From contig DATFYM010000230.1 in assembly GCA_035315065.1 (NCBI GenBank), forward strand, positions 1-51,344: DNA of 51,344 bases. The letters run 5' to 3'. Made by a program: the position numbers and the translations under genes. Shown piece by piece: positions 16,625 through 25,713 of this stretch (the first letter of the stretch is position 1; each line of letters begins with the position of its first letter). Origin of the DNA: DATFYM01 sp035315065 (lineage in GTDB: Bacteria; Acidobacteriota; Terriglobia; UBA7540). Under the pieces are notes generated by a model. It was not told the DNA's origin. It saw only the letters and a program-made list of their open reading frames with translations, and did not search any database.

Positions 16625-16657
16625 GTGGACTCTCTAGGGGCTAGGGGCCTAGCGATC

Positions 16658-16912
16658 AAGAATTGTCGATTGCGGATTGCCGATTGCCGATTGCCGATTA
16701 GAAGAGAAGAAATGAATCCACAGATTACGCAGATTTCACAGACACAAGACAAAAGGAGGCAAAAGAAGCGGGTTGTGCTGTTCTTATCCTCGATCTGTAT
16801 AATCTGCGAAATCTGTGGATTGCCTTCTTGTCTTCCAATCGTCAATCGGCAACCTGCAATCGGCAATTCTTCCCCTGTTCCCTGTTCCCTTCCCTATTCC
16901 CTGTTCCCTACC
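16658..16912. repeat. heptamer/CCACAGATT hairpin between actB2 and actC
   Basis: GATTGCC units (16668-16698) are followed by GAAGAAATGAATCCACAGAT. About 100 nt later the reverse arm has ATCTGTGGATTGCCTTCTTG, then CAATCGGCAA units and a TTCCCTG/TTCCCTA array. A related element lies in inverted orientation at 17640-17890. Confidence 0.85.
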
Positions 16913-17605
16913 CTATTCCCTGTTCTCCCGCTCCAGGTAAGTAATCTTGGGCTGCGTGCCAAGCTCGCCCAGTAACTTCGTCCCACGCGTCGAACGGGAG
17001 AGGTGCGATACTCTGCTCTCCCGATCGTTGAGGTCTCCAAAAACCAGAGCACTGGTGGGGCACGACTGCACGCACGCCGGACTGATCTCACCGTCCTTGA
17101 GATCGCGCTTTTCCGCCTTGGCGCCAATCTCTGCCGCCTTGATTCGCTGCACGCAAAAGGTGCATTTCTCCACCACGCCCCCCTCGCGCACCGAGACATC
17201 GGGATTGAGCTGAAGGTGAAGCGGTTTCTCCCACACCGGGTTGAAGAAATTGAAGAACCGCACGGTGTAGGGGCAGGCGTTGGCGCAGTAGCGCGTGCCG
17301 ATACAACGGTTGTAGACCTGCGCGTTCAGGCCCTCGCTGGTGTGATAGCTGGCGTACGTCGGACACACCGGCTCGCACGGCGCGTCGTCGCACTGCTGGC
17401 ACAGCACGGGCCGGAACTTCACGCGCACGTCCGGGAAGTCGCCCTCAAAGTAGCGCTCGACGCGGATCCAGTGAATGGCGCGGCCGCGTGCCGCCTGGTC
17501 GGGTCCCGCCGTGGGCACATTGTTCTCCGCCCGGCAGGCCACAACGCAAGCCTCGCAGCCCGTGCAACGATCGAGATCAACGGTCATGCCCCAGTTATGT
17601 GACAT
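16913..17605 (-). CDS. ActB2-like four-cluster iron-sulfur subunit
   Basis: The protein has 230 residues. Four Cys clusters of the DMSO-reductase B-subunit type are visible: CTGCEACVVAC near residue 14, CQQCDDAPCEPVCP near 69, CIGTRYCANACP near 97, and CTFC...CVQSCP near 145-185. It would carry electrons from ActC to ActB1 or ActA. In Rhodothermus-type complexes this domain is fused to ActB1; here it is a separate gene. The C-terminus runs into a TTCCCTG-type heptamer array (PKITYLERENRE), so the last codons may be repeat-derived. Confidence 0.92.
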   Translation of the reverse strand: MSHNWGMTVDLDRCTGCEACVVACRAENNVPTAGPDQAARGRAIHWIRVERYFEGDFPDVRVKFRPVLCQQCDDAPCEPVCPTYASYHTSEGLNAQVYNRCIGTRYCANACPYTVRFFNFFNPVWEKPLHLQLNPDVSVREGGVVEKCTFCVQRIKAAEIGAKAEKRDLKDGEISPACVQSCPTSALVFGDLNDRESRVSHLSRSTRGTKLLGELGTQPKITYLERENRE

Positions 17606-17607
17606 GC

Positions 17608-17890
17608 GAATCCAAGAAAGGGGTCAGGAGTCAGAAGTCAGGAGGCAGAATTGACGATTGACGATTGTCGATTGACGATTGGAAGACAAGAAGGCAATCC
17701 ACAGATTTAGCAGATTACACAGATAGAGGATAAGAACAGCACAGTTCGCATCTCTTGCCTTCTTCTATCTTGAGCCTGTTAAATCTGCGTAATCTGTGGA
17801 TTCATTTCTTCTCTTTCAATCGTCAATCTGCAATCGGCAATCGTCAATCGTCAATTCTTCATTCTGACTCCTGTCTCCTGTCTTCTGTCT
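17608..17890. repeat. heptamer/CCACAGATT hairpin between actB1 and actB2
   Basis: AGTCAGA units and GATTGAC/GATTGTC units (17620-17682) precede GGAAGACAAGAAGGCAATCC. The reverse arm at about 17775-17870 has AATCTGCGTAATCTGTGGAT, then CAATCGTCAA units and a TGTCTCC array. It is an inverted relative of the 16658 element. Confidence 0.85.
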
Positions 17891-17898
17891 CCTGATCT

Positions 17899-20205
17899 TC
17901 AGCGCTTCTCGCGCGACTCCTCGCGCATTCCGCCCCCGAACAGCGTAAGTTGTTTTTTGCCGTCTCCCACACGCCGAACGGTAACTCGCGTGGCGGCCCA
18001 AGCGAGCGCCCCGACCGATTCCTCCATCGTTGGCGCCAGAATCGAGACTGCGTTTGCGCCGCGGCCGCTCGCGTAGCGTGTGAAATGTTCGTGACCCTGG
18101 CCCACTGGCATCGCCACCACGTCCGGCGCGATGGCCGGATACAGAAGCGCCGGCGCCCGCAGCCTGCCGTGCCGCGATGCCACCTCTACCAAATCACCTT
18201 GCTGAATGCTGAACTGTGCCGCCGTCTGGGGATTGATCTCCACCCACACGCTCCACATCGCGCTGGAAAGAACGTCCGGCAATTCCTGCATCCAGGGCAG
18301 GTGCGCAGTAGAGCCGTCAAAGAAGGCTTGCGAGGGGTAGGGGAGAAAATGAAACGGGAACTCTCCTTCGTTTCCGTCAAACTCGGGTTCGGAGGACGTG
18401 AACGGAGCGTGCGGGGAGCCGCCGGCTGGAGTACCGGCTTTAGTACCGGCTGGAGTAGTGGTAGGCTGCTTCAAGTCCGTACTCCACCAACCGCCCTGCT
18501 GCAGAGCCTTCTTCCAGGAATCATCGGCAGCGGCAGCGCCAGTCAGTTGAATAAAGGCCGCGCGTAACATTTCCTCGAAGCTCCCCCAGGGAAGCGCGTC
18601 ACTGAGCTTACCTCCGAGTCGATGCGCCACTTCGATCAGGGCATCCGGAATGGCGCGTGTATAGTGGAGAGGTCGGAGAGCGGGCGGCGCCAAACTTGCC
18701 ACCGTTCCGTGGAAACCGGATTCGGGGACCACGTCCAGCCACGACTCCAGGGGCGAGTGGTCCGGCAGGATGAGGTCGGCAAGAACGCTGGTTTCGTCGA
18801 TAAAGCTGCCGAAGCTGGCGATGAACGGAATCCTCTCCAAGGCTTCGCGTACGCCGAAGCCCGGAGGCATCGCGAATACCGGGTTAGCTTCGTAGAGCAG
18901 AAGCGCCTTGACGGGGTGAGGCTGCTCGGTCCGAATCTGTGCCGCCAGCGCTGCCACCTGGAAATAGCCGGCGGACTTGTTCACGCCGGGCAGCGAAGCG
19001 GAGACTGGGTTGAACGGCGACCGCGGTGCAAACGAGATGATCCCCGGGGAGTCGACGCTGCCGTGCGCAGCAACCAGGGAATTCAGGGCGTTCACCGCCA
19101 GCGCGCTGAAGAGACCGTTGGTGTGGGCCAGTGGGGCGCCCCCGATCACCGCTACGGCTGCCCCACTCTGAGCGAATTCGTTCGCGGTTCGCGCGATTGT
19201 CTTCGCGGGCACGCCGGTCCGTTTCTCCACTTTCTCAGGCGTGTAATCAGGCAGCCCCTCCGACCATCCGGTAATCAGGTTCTGCGCGGGCGAGGCTATC
19301 GAAAGATGCTTCCCTCCCGACGCCAACAGGAGATGAGCCACACCGAGCGCCAGGATCCCCTCCGTACCGGGCCGAATGGGAATCCACTGGTCCGCGTTGG
19401 CGCCGGTCTGGGAAAGGCGCGGCTCCACTTGGACCACCCGGCCACGCGCGCCGGGCCTTCCCTGCCGCATCTCACCGTAGCCGATCGCCTGCGCCACGGG
19501 CGAGTTCCAGGTGCCGAGGAAATCGGCGCCGAACGAAAGGATGTAGTCCGCACGGGCAAGGTCAAAGGTCGGCAGCGCGCCTTGGCCGAAGCTGAGCAGG
19601 TTGGCGCGGCGGAGCACCGCGTCGTCGAAGGGGTCGAAAGTGACCGTAATTTCAGATCCGTATCCGGTCATGAATCGGTCAATCAGCTCGCTGCGCTGGC
19701 CGTGAAGCGAGCGCGTCAAGAAGGCGAGCGAAGTGGCCATGTTCGCCGAGCGGAGCGCATCGAGCTGTAACACAAGCGCCCCGAGGGCTTCGTCCCACGT
19801 GATCGGTTCGAATTCGCCCGCTCCGCGGGGGCCGGTGCGCCTGAGAGGAGTGCGCAGGCGATCCGGGTGGTAAGTGACCTGGAGGCCGGCTTGTCCGCGC
19901 GCACACAGCTTGCCGCGATTGACGGGATGATCGGCATTGCCCTCGAGCTTTTTCGCCAGGCCCATTTTGATCAAGCCGAGCTTGCCGTGGCGCACCACCT
20001 CCGCGTCGCCCTCCATCACCCGCACCGTGAGTCCGCAGCCCGCCGGACACATCGTGCAGACGCTCGGTTTGAACACCGCCACCCCTGGTTGCAGCTCCTC
20101 CTCCGGGATGAAGCGAATGAGCTGATGCTCCGGATGGCTGCAACTCGAGAGCGCGGCCGTGGCGCCGGTGGCCGCCGAGATTTTCAGGAAGTCACGTCTT
20201 TCCAT
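17899..20205 (-). CDS. ActB1-like molybdopterin-oxidoreductase family subunit, Tat-exported
   Basis: The protein has 768 residues. MERRDFLKISAAT is a Tat signal with a downstream Cys (SSCSHPE). The N-terminus keeps a complete four-Cys motif, CTMCPAGCG...KLCARG, for a [4Fe-4S] cluster. The complex iron-sulfur molybdoenzyme fold follows (ITWDEALGALV, ADYILSFGADFLGTWNSP, HSPLESWLDVVPE), with a C-terminal Asn/Asp-decarboxylase-like domain (GDLVEVASRHGRLRAP). In described alternative complex III this domain lacks cofactors, so the intact Cys motif is noteworthy. No obvious Mo-ligating Cys was seen. The ATG lies in the last unit of a heptamer array with no Shine-Dalgarno sequence. Confidence 0.88.
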   Translation of the reverse strand: MERRDFLKISAATGATAALSSCSHPEHQLIRFIPEEELQPGVAVFKPSVCTMCPAGCGLTVRVMEGDAEVVRHGKLGLIKMGLAKKLEGNADHPVNRGKLCARGQAGLQVTYHPDRLRTPLRRTGPRGAGEFEPITWDEALGALVLQLDALRSANMATSLAFLTRSLHGQRSELIDRFMTGYGSEITVTFDPFDDAVLRRANLLSFGQGALPTFDLARADYILSFGADFLGTWNSPVAQAIGYGEMRQGRPGARGRVVQVEPRLSQTGANADQWIPIRPGTEGILALGVAHLLLASGGKHLSIASPAQNLITGWSEGLPDYTPEKVEKRTGVPAKTIARTANEFAQSGAAVAVIGGAPLAHTNGLFSALAVNALNSLVAAHGSVDSPGIISFAPRSPFNPVSASLPGVNKSAGYFQVAALAAQIRTEQPHPVKALLLYEANPVFAMPPGFGVREALERIPFIASFGSFIDETSVLADLILPDHSPLESWLDVVPESGFHGTVASLAPPALRPLHYTRAIPDALIEVAHRLGGKLSDALPWGSFEEMLRAAFIQLTGAAAADDSWKKALQQGGWWSTDLKQPTTTPAGTKAGTPAGGSPHAPFTSSEPEFDGNEGEFPFHFLPYPSQAFFDGSTAHLPWMQELPDVLSSAMWSVWVEINPQTAAQFSIQQGDLVEVASRHGRLRAPALLYPAIAPDVVAMPVGQGHEHFTRYASGRGANAVSILAPTMEESVGALAWAATRVTVRRVGDGKKQLTLFGGGMREESREKR

Positions 20206-20364
20206 TTTGGATTTTGGATTTTCGATTTTGGATTAAAGACGAAAACGTCCTTTCTCCGTACCGCGTTGTCCGTTGACGAAAGTCATGAGCGCTTCCCCGA
20301 ATTCATCGTCCTCTATCCAGAATGGGCAGTCTTCAATCCAAAATCCAAAATCGAAAATCCAAAA
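20206..20364. repeat. heptamer hairpin between actA and actB1 (ATTTTGG units)
   Basis: The left array of ATTTTGG/ATTTTCG units (20204-20235) pairs with reverse-complement AAAATCC/AAAATCG units at about 20337-20370. The stem is near 30 bp around a 100-nt loop. The actB1 start codon falls in the first arm, and the end of actA touches the second. Confidence 0.85.
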
Positions 20365-20988
20365 TCAGAAATGGCACGTGTTGCACTCAATCGACGCCCT
20401 CTTGGCCTTATGGCAGTCGACGCAATAACCCATGTTGAGATTAACCGACCGCACGGCCACGGTCTGTTGGGTCATGTCGCCGTGGCAGACCCTGCACTCG
20501 ACCCCGGCGCGAATGTGGGGTGCGTGGTTGAACTTCACGTGCGCCTCGTGCGGATAATCGTATACACGCTGCCACGGAATGTCTTCCCCGCGCTGGTCAT
20601 ACGCGGCGAGCTTCTGGATTTCCGGCTTGTCGGTGGCAATCACCTGGTGGCACATCATGCAGAGCTTCACGCTCGGCAACTCCGCGTCCGGACCCGTATC
20701 CACGCCTACGTGGCATTGAACGCATTCCATGCCGTTTGCAAGGTGCACTGTGTGTGTGTAAGCAATCGGCTGCACGGGCGCGGGCCGGACGCCGAAGAAA
20801 TCCCTGACCGCATCCCAGTCAGAGTCATGCGCCGGTGTGAAAACGAGAGACTGCTCCTCCGTCCCACTCTGGCCACCCTGGGCGCCGCGCAACTGCCACG
20901 CCGCGGGCCAGGCGTTCCTGGTAAACCACCACCCCAGGACACCGGCCAACGCGAGTATGGCGACGGCTTGGCTTACGCGAAAGCGCAT
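20365..20988 (-). CDS. actA: ActA-like pentaheme cytochrome c
   Basis: The protein has 207 residues from ATG 20988. One N-terminal membrane anchor (SQAVAILALAGVLGWWF) precedes five CxxCH heme sites: CVQCH, CMMCH, CRVCH, CVDCH and CNTCH (the last three residues from the end). This matches ActA of alternative complex III, a periplasmic electron acceptor. It is the first gene of the operon. GGG lies just before tandem ATG codons at 20991 and 20988; the second has better spacing. The final codons touch an AAAATCC heptamer arm. Confidence 0.9.
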   Translation of the reverse strand: MRFRVSQAVAILALAGVLGWWFTRNAWPAAWQLRGAQGGQSGTEEQSLVFTPAHDSDWDAVRDFFGVRPAPVQPIAYTHTVHLANGMECVQCHVGVDTGPDAELPSVKLCMMCHQVIATDKPEIQKLAAYDQRGEDIPWQRVYDYPHEAHVKFNHAPHIRAGVECRVCHGDMTQQTVAVRSVNLNMGYCVDCHKAKRASIECNTCHF

Positions 20989-21155
20989 CATGACCCTATC
21001 GAGACAAACGACCCGCGCGCGATTGAGCAACTTATCATACGTGGAGCCTCAGAGTATGTAAACAGCCCACCGTCACATTACTGTTATGTGGTCATGTATA
21101 GTGATGGGTGGCGAGTGGCCGAGTGGCAAGAAAGAAATTCTTCACCCGATTCCTC

Positions 21156-21340
21156 AGAAGGTGTGAAAAAATGCCTTAGCCCCGAAGGGGCGAAAGAGAG
21201 TAGCCCAGGGCGCCAGCCCTGGGATCAGATACCCCCAAGAACCACAAAAACTATAATTTTGCCGGCCTTCTCCCAGGGCTGGCGCCCTGGGCTACTCTCT
21301 TTCGCCCCTTCGGGGCTAAGAGCATTTTTTCACACCTTCT
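21156..21340. repeat. long palindromic element with AGAAGGTGTGAA ends (copy 1)
   Basis: AGAAGGTGTGAAAAAATGC at the left and its reverse complement at the right enclose further nested complementary blocks: AGCCCCGAAGGGGC, GAGAGTAGCCCAGGG and CGCCAGCCCTGGGA. The arms are about 70 bp, the central loop about 50 nt. It has no coding capacity and looks like a MITE-like or structured-RNA element. Confidence 0.88.
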
Positions 21341-21360
21341 CATTCGTCACTCGCACTTCT

Positions 21361-21565
21361 CAGGTTTGTTCCCGGGTTTGTTTTTGGAGGGGACTTCCCG
21401 CACCAACGACTTACCAGGTTTGTTCCAGGTTTGTTTTTCCGAACGCTTCAATTCTAAAGGACTTATCAGGTTTGTTCCAGGTTTGTTTTAGGGGTCATGT
21501 CATTGATTAGACAGCACTTGCCAGGTTTGATTGACCCATTTTTTCATTTTTCCCCGCAACCGCCC
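21361..21565. repeat. ~53-bp repeats with CAGGTTTGTTCC and TCTAAAGGACTTA
   Basis: Three units of CAGGTTTGTTCCNGGTTTGTTTTT spaced about 53 bp are separated by ACTTACC or GGACTTATC, one with the TCTAAAGGACTTAT core. It ends with TTGACCCATTTTTTCATTTTTC. It is a relative of the elements at 633-1180 and 48400-48600. Confidence 0.75.
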
Positions 21566-22528
21566 CGGCAAGCAGCGTTTTATGCTGCGGCGAGAGCTTC
21601 TCGAAGGACGTTTCCTGCGTTCGCTTCCCAGCGTTCCCGGCCGCAGGAGTCGCCACCCCATGCGCTGTTCGCCCGGACAGGCAATGGTGCGAACGCCAGG
21701 ACAGATGATGGTTCGTATGGCGGCCGAGAGACTTAACCGGCAGCGGGCCGGTGCTGGGCGATGTGTCGATCGCCATACTGAAAATAAACGATTTAAGCGC
21801 AATCGGCAATCGAGAAAAGGTCCATTCCAACCTAATTCTGTCAAAACACGGGTCAAAATCGCTGTAAATTATTGTTAACATGATGGATAAATGCGTTGGC
21901 TTCGTTCTTCTCATTTATAGTCTATCTGATTGGAACGAAGCGTCTTAACAACTTTGGCTTCGTTTGGCTTCGTTTCGCTCCTTTTCCGAACCAGCGTCTA
22001 CTCCTCTCATCCGATTTCTTTCGCCGCATGCGACCAAGTTTTTTTACCCGTCACTTCTCCCCGGCGCTCCGCCTTACTTTCCGGTACTGTCCTGATTGGC
22101 CTGCTAATTGCGATCAGCGATTCCAAGAGTGGCTTTCAATCGGCAATCGGCAATCGGCAATCGTCAATCCGAAAGAGCGGGCGTCGATTCACGTTCCACT
22201 AACGGCATACAACAAATCTCCTCGAACCCGTCACTCGCGTCGTGCCCGGTACCTTGCAGCCGGACCATTTTCCCTTCGAGCCTACGGCTACGATCGGTCC
22301 CAAGCGAGCTTCAAGAATTCTACTATAACCACACGTTGGATGTCAAGAAGATTATTTTCAGACTCTGATAGCTATGCCACAGCGGCCTTGCCCCCGGGAA
22401 ATCCGATACAGCCGAACAGGAGAAACGGTGGGGACTCGGCGTTGGCCGAGAGCATTGCCGTTCCAGGAAGGCGTTAGAGCGGTGATCGCCGCAGTGTGCT
22501 GCAACGCTCAGGTCTTGACAATGATTGA
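21566..22528. other. gene-free stretch with a GGCAATC heptamer array
   Basis: No convincing coding sequence was found on either strand. A CAATCGGCAATCGGCAATCG array lies at about 22138-22171. Direct short repeats such as CTTCGTTTGG/CTTCGTTTCG are seen near 21960. Base composition drops to lower GC than in the flanking genes. Confidence 0.5.
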
Positions 22529-22995
22529 GCGGCTCCTCCGCCCTGCTGTGCGGAAAGGCTCAGAAGGTGTGAAAAAATCCTCAGCCCCGAAGGGGCATAA
22601 GAGAGTAGCACAGCGCGGCCTGTGGCCGCAACCAAAACAAGACCTCAACACAGAGGTCACTGAGGCCTCACAGAGGGAACAGAGAAGAAAGCCCGGAAGG
22701 AAGCGCCCTGCCCTTGGTCTTCTCTGTGACCTCCGTGAGTCCTCTGCGAACTCTGTGTTAAACTCTTGTTCCTAAAACGCCCCGAAGATAAATCTTCGCG
22801 ACGCGAGAAGAAGCTGATTGCTAGTGGACCAGGGCGCCAGCCCTGGGACAAGATGCCCCAAAGAACACAAAAACAATAATTTGCCGGCTTTCCCCAGGGC
22901 TGGCGCCCTGGGCTACTCTCTTACGCCCCTTCGGGGCTAAGGGCATTTTTTCACACCTTCTCAGCCTTTCCGCACAGCAGGGGGCAGAGCCGCTG
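22529..22995. repeat. nested palindromic element with AGAAGGTGTGAA ends (copy 2)
   Basis: The outermost arms are GCGGCTC...CCTGCTGTGCGGAAAGGCT (22529-22561) and their complement (about 22962-22995). Inside are AGAAGGTGTGAAAAAAT ends (22562; 22961), then GCCCCGAAGGGGC and AGAGAGTAGC blocks. At the centre is an unrelated hairpin, ACACAGAGGTCACTGAGG...CCTCTGCGAACTCTGTGT (about 22650-22762). Three hairpins are nested like dolls. Confidence 0.85.
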
Positions 22996-23163
22996 GCCGT
23001 TGTCACGTGTTACAGCACACTATACGCAGCGTCATAAGTGGATGCCGAAAACCTCCCAAGCATGTCGTTCTGTATAGAGACACGCGGAGTGTTAGCCGCG
23101 CCAAACACCGCTGCGTCAGGCAGGACTACCCGACTTGGTGGTGGGAAATCCCCGGCCCTCGTC

Positions 23164-24690
23164 TTATGGAGCGGGGATGACGTCTTCTGACGTGAAGGGC
23201 GAGGCCGGCAATCCGTCGCCGTTATAGAGACTGACTACCGGCGCGTTTGCCCACCCGTACCGGACGTACTTCGGCTCCGAAACCCGTGCGCTGCTGATTA
23301 CGACGGTCTTGCCGTCGATGCGCGCGCCGGCGTCCACAAAGCGACCGTCGTCTCCGGCAATCTCAAACCCCTGGAGAACGCCTCCCCTGGCTACCAGACC
23401 ACTAGCCGAGTGATCGAACCACACCCGCATACTTTCACCCTCGGCAGTTGCCTGCCGGAACTGCGGGCCCGAGAACTCCACGTTTTCGCCATAGGCCAAG
23501 GCCCGCGCAGCCAAGGCCAGCCGCACCCCGACTGTCTGTTTGTCGGCGGGATGAACGTTGTCCGGGTCGCCGATATCAACGGTCACGACCATAGCCGTAT
23601 TAGCCACCGATAGGCTGCGGCGTTGTGCTTCGCGGATGATGGCCCATTCTTCGGTCGGGCCGGATTTGAAGTTAGAGATTTGCACGAAGAGAAATGGGAA
23701 ATTCCCCTCATGCCACTGCGCGCGCCAGTCGGCGATGAGGGCCGGAAAGACTTTGGCATACATGGGGGCAAAGGCCCGCCGGCTGTTGGACTCACCCTGA
23801 TACCATATGACGCCTTTGATGGTGTAGGTCACTTCGGGGGCCACCATTCCGTTGAACAACGCGGCGGGAGCCCAGGATGCGGGGTCCGGGTGCCAAGGGT
23901 GTTGCGGAGGCACCTGGCCCGCCTGCCGAGCGGCCAGGTCTTCTTGCCTTTCTCTCGCCAGGATCGCCTCGGTTTCGCTTTGCGTCTCCATCATGTCGGC
24001 ACGGGTGGCAAAGACAGGCATGAGAGCCGCATCGGCGGAAATGGCCCGCAGACTCATCCATGCTTCGGCAACGGTGCCGCCCCACGTAGCGTCGATAAGC
24101 CCGATGGGAACATGCTCTCGGGCGGCGAGTTCCCGCCCGAAGAAGTAGGCCACCGCCGAAAAGTCGGACGCCGTCTCAGGGGAGCAGACCGTCCATGACG
24201 CGTCGCTGCTCCGGAGGGGGAAGTCTGCGGCCTTATGCGGGATGTGCAGCAGCCTGATCTGCGGCTGGCCGGCGTGGGCGATCTCCGCCCCGGAGTCTTT
24301 CAGTGGGGCGCCGGGAAAGCCTTTCAAAGGCATTTCCATGTTTGACTGTCCCGAAGCGAACCAAACGTCGCCGATCAAAACGTCATCCAAAACGATCTTG
24401 TTGCCACTGATCACGGTGAGTTGGTACGGGCCGCCGGCAGCCTCGGGTGGCAAGAAAACGCTCCATTCCCCCAAACTGTCTCCGGTGGTATCGCGGCTGG
24501 TCCCATGGAACTCGACCGAGACCTTATCGCCGGGAGTCGACCAACCCCAGATGTGAATTGGCCTATCGCGCTGCAACACCATATGACTGCTGAGAATCCC
24601 GGGCAGTTTGGCTTCACACTTTCCATGGCTTGGGTAGTAGGCCAGGAGCACGGCAAGGGCGAGAATGCGAAAAGCAGTGTGGATGCGCAT
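23164..24690 (-). CDS. sialate O-acetylesterase family esterase, secreted
   Basis: The protein has 508 residues from ATG 24690, with a signal peptide (FRILALAVLLAYYPSHGKCEA). It opens with LPGILSSHMVLQRDRPIHIWG, an N-terminal beta domain. The SGNH-type nucleophile is in WFASGQSNMEMPL; GVIWYQGESNS and GDPDNVHPADK supply the other blocks, the last carrying the catalytic Asp/His. Length and order match bacterial sialate O-acetylesterases, which often remove acetyl groups from plant polysaccharides. A GTG 14 codons upstream gives a longer frame but no better ribosome site. Confidence 0.9.
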   Translation of the reverse strand: MRIHTAFRILALAVLLAYYPSHGKCEAKLPGILSSHMVLQRDRPIHIWGWSTPGDKVSVEFHGTSRDTTGDSLGEWSVFLPPEAAGGPYQLTVISGNKIVLDDVLIGDVWFASGQSNMEMPLKGFPGAPLKDSGAEIAHAGQPQIRLLHIPHKAADFPLRSSDASWTVCSPETASDFSAVAYFFGRELAAREHVPIGLIDATWGGTVAEAWMSLRAISADAALMPVFATRADMMETQSETEAILARERQEDLAARQAGQVPPQHPWHPDPASWAPAALFNGMVAPEVTYTIKGVIWYQGESNSRRAFAPMYAKVFPALIADWRAQWHEGNFPFLFVQISNFKSGPTEEWAIIREAQRRSLSVANTAMVVTVDIGDPDNVHPADKQTVGVRLALAARALAYGENVEFSGPQFRQATAEGESMRVWFDHSASGLVARGGVLQGFEIAGDDGRFVDAGARIDGKTVVISSARVSEPKYVRYGWANAPVVSLYNGDGLPASPFTSEDVIPAP

Positions 24691-24784
24691 AAGCAATCTT
24701 AACCGAAAACCTTCAGGGATGGGTGGGTTCACTGTAATCGGAGCGTTCCGCGATGGTATGAGAGGTTCGTGCCCATCGCGGGCG

Positions 24785-24975
24785 CTGAGAGCTGATCGCT
24801 GAGAGCTGACGGCTTACGTTACGTCGAAGCGCTGGGTGGGAAGCTGGAAATTTGAACGGTTTTCCCCGGCCGCGAGGTCCGCATCAGCCAGTTTGAAGAG
24901 CTTCCGAAGTAATGCGACAGTGAGGGTTATTCCTGTTCCCTGTTCCCTGTTCCCTGTTCCCTGTTCCCTGTCAGT
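24785..24975. repeat. heptamer arrays (GAGAGCT, TTCCCTG units)
   Basis: GCTGAGAGCTGATCGCTGAG near 24785-24812 and a clean run of TTCCCTG units at about 24931-24972. No gene is seen between 24733 and 25049. Confidence 0.8.
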
Positions 24976-25049
24976 CTGGCCGAGACCGTTGCCTACCTAT
25001 TCGATGGATTTCCGGTGCGCTCCATCCCGGTCTGCGTTATACTTGATTC

Positions 25050-25325
25050 ATGCAGGTTACCCTCACAGCGCAGGCCGAACAGTTGTTGCGTGACGCTCTG
25101 GCGCAGAGCCCCGGAAGCTCCGCGGCCGAAATCCTTGAGCAGGCCCTGGCCGGGCACCTGCCGCGGACGAATGACCCGGCGCCATATGACTCCCTTCGGG
25201 AACGGCTTAAGAGCTTGCCTGGAGTTAAGCTGCCTGCCCATTGGCCACGGCGATTTAAACCTGTCGAGCCCCTCAAGGTTGAAAGTGAGATGCCTTCCCA
25301 AAGGTTGGTTCAGGAGCGTCGGTGA
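25050..25325 (+). CDS. antitoxin-like protein (partner of a VapC-type PIN toxin)
   Basis: The protein has 91 residues. The N-terminus (MQVTLTAQAEQLLRDAL...SSAAEILEQALA) resembles short ParD/VapB-like antitoxin DNA-binding segments. The C-terminus (HWPRRFKPVEPLKVESEMPS) would be the toxin-contacting tail. The stop overlaps the GTG of the next frame by GTGA, so translation is coupled, as is usual for toxin-antitoxin pairs. It follows a TTCCCTG array by about 75 nt. The partner toxin is internally deleted. Confidence 0.65.
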   Translation: MQVTLTAQAEQLLRDALAQSPGSSAAEILEQALAGHLPRTNDPAPYDSLRERLKSLPGVKLPAHWPRRFKPVEPLKVESEMPSQRLVQERR

Positions 25326-25582
25326 CCCTCTTCTATTTGGACTCCAGCGCCTGGCTGAAGCGCTATTTCCTGGAGCCGGGCAGCGACTGGATCATGAGTC
25401 TGTTCCAGAGTGGAGATCCCTTGGCTGATGCAGTTCATTCAGCCACGGCTTTCGGCTTGAACGACGCTTTGGTGGGGACCGGAAACTCCCTGGTCTTAAT
25501 TTCCTCGGATGAAGAAATGCTCGCCGTGGCGCAACAGACCGGGCTGGCCGTCGAGAACCCCGCAACCGCAGCATCCCCCTAG
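25322..25582 (+). pseudogene. VapC-type PIN toxin, internally deleted
   Basis: The ORF has 86 codons from GTG 25322 against about 135 in the family. The N-terminus FYLDSSAWLKRYFLEPGSDW has the first catalytic Asp. The C-terminus AVHSATAFGLNDALVGTGNS with LISSDEEMLAVAQQTGL is the end of the domain. The middle, with the conserved Glu and the helical core, is missing in frame after MSLFQSGDP. It should not be an active ribonuclease. The upstream antitoxin overlaps by 4 nt. Confidence 0.75.
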
Positions 25583-25615
25583 AAGCGAGGCACGCTCTGA
25601 TTACCCTTCGCCGCG

Positions 25616-25711
25616 TCAACCTTTACGACAATGCCCGTTGACCCAATCGCCGAGTCCGGCCAATCGCCCGACCAAGGCTGGCGAGATGTTCTCATCCAGC
25701 AGCAAGCGCAT
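25616..25711 (-). pseudogene. DUF5615 PIN-like toxin, N-terminal fragment
   Basis: From ATG 25711, two bases after the DUF433 stop, the frame reads MRLLLDENISPALVGRLAGL and ends after 31 codons at TGA 25616. The start MRLLLDENxSPALV is the hallmark of DUF5615 PIN-like toxins, which normally have about 115 residues and pair with DUF433 antitoxins. The rest has been lost. Confidence 0.75.
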
Positions 25712-25713
25712 CG

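Noticed and set aside
16618..16975. Short frames with ICIICEICG-type peptides
   Set aside because: They come from the CCACAGATT hairpin and heptamer arms; such peptides are typical false calls over this element.
19867..21510. Plus-strand 547-codon open frame
   Set aside because: It is antisense to actB1 and actA and then runs through a palindromic element; no domain.
21361..21565. Possible CRISPR array
   Set aside because: Units are degenerate, spacers are related to each other, and no cas gene is near.
21500..21914. Minus-strand frames of 118-135 codons
   Set aside because: They cover repeat DNA and low-GC spacer, lack a ribosome site, and show no protein pattern.
24931..24972. TTCCCTG run as a coding or phase-variable tract
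   Set aside because: It is not inside a gene and the nearest start is about 75 nt away; it fits the heptamer family.
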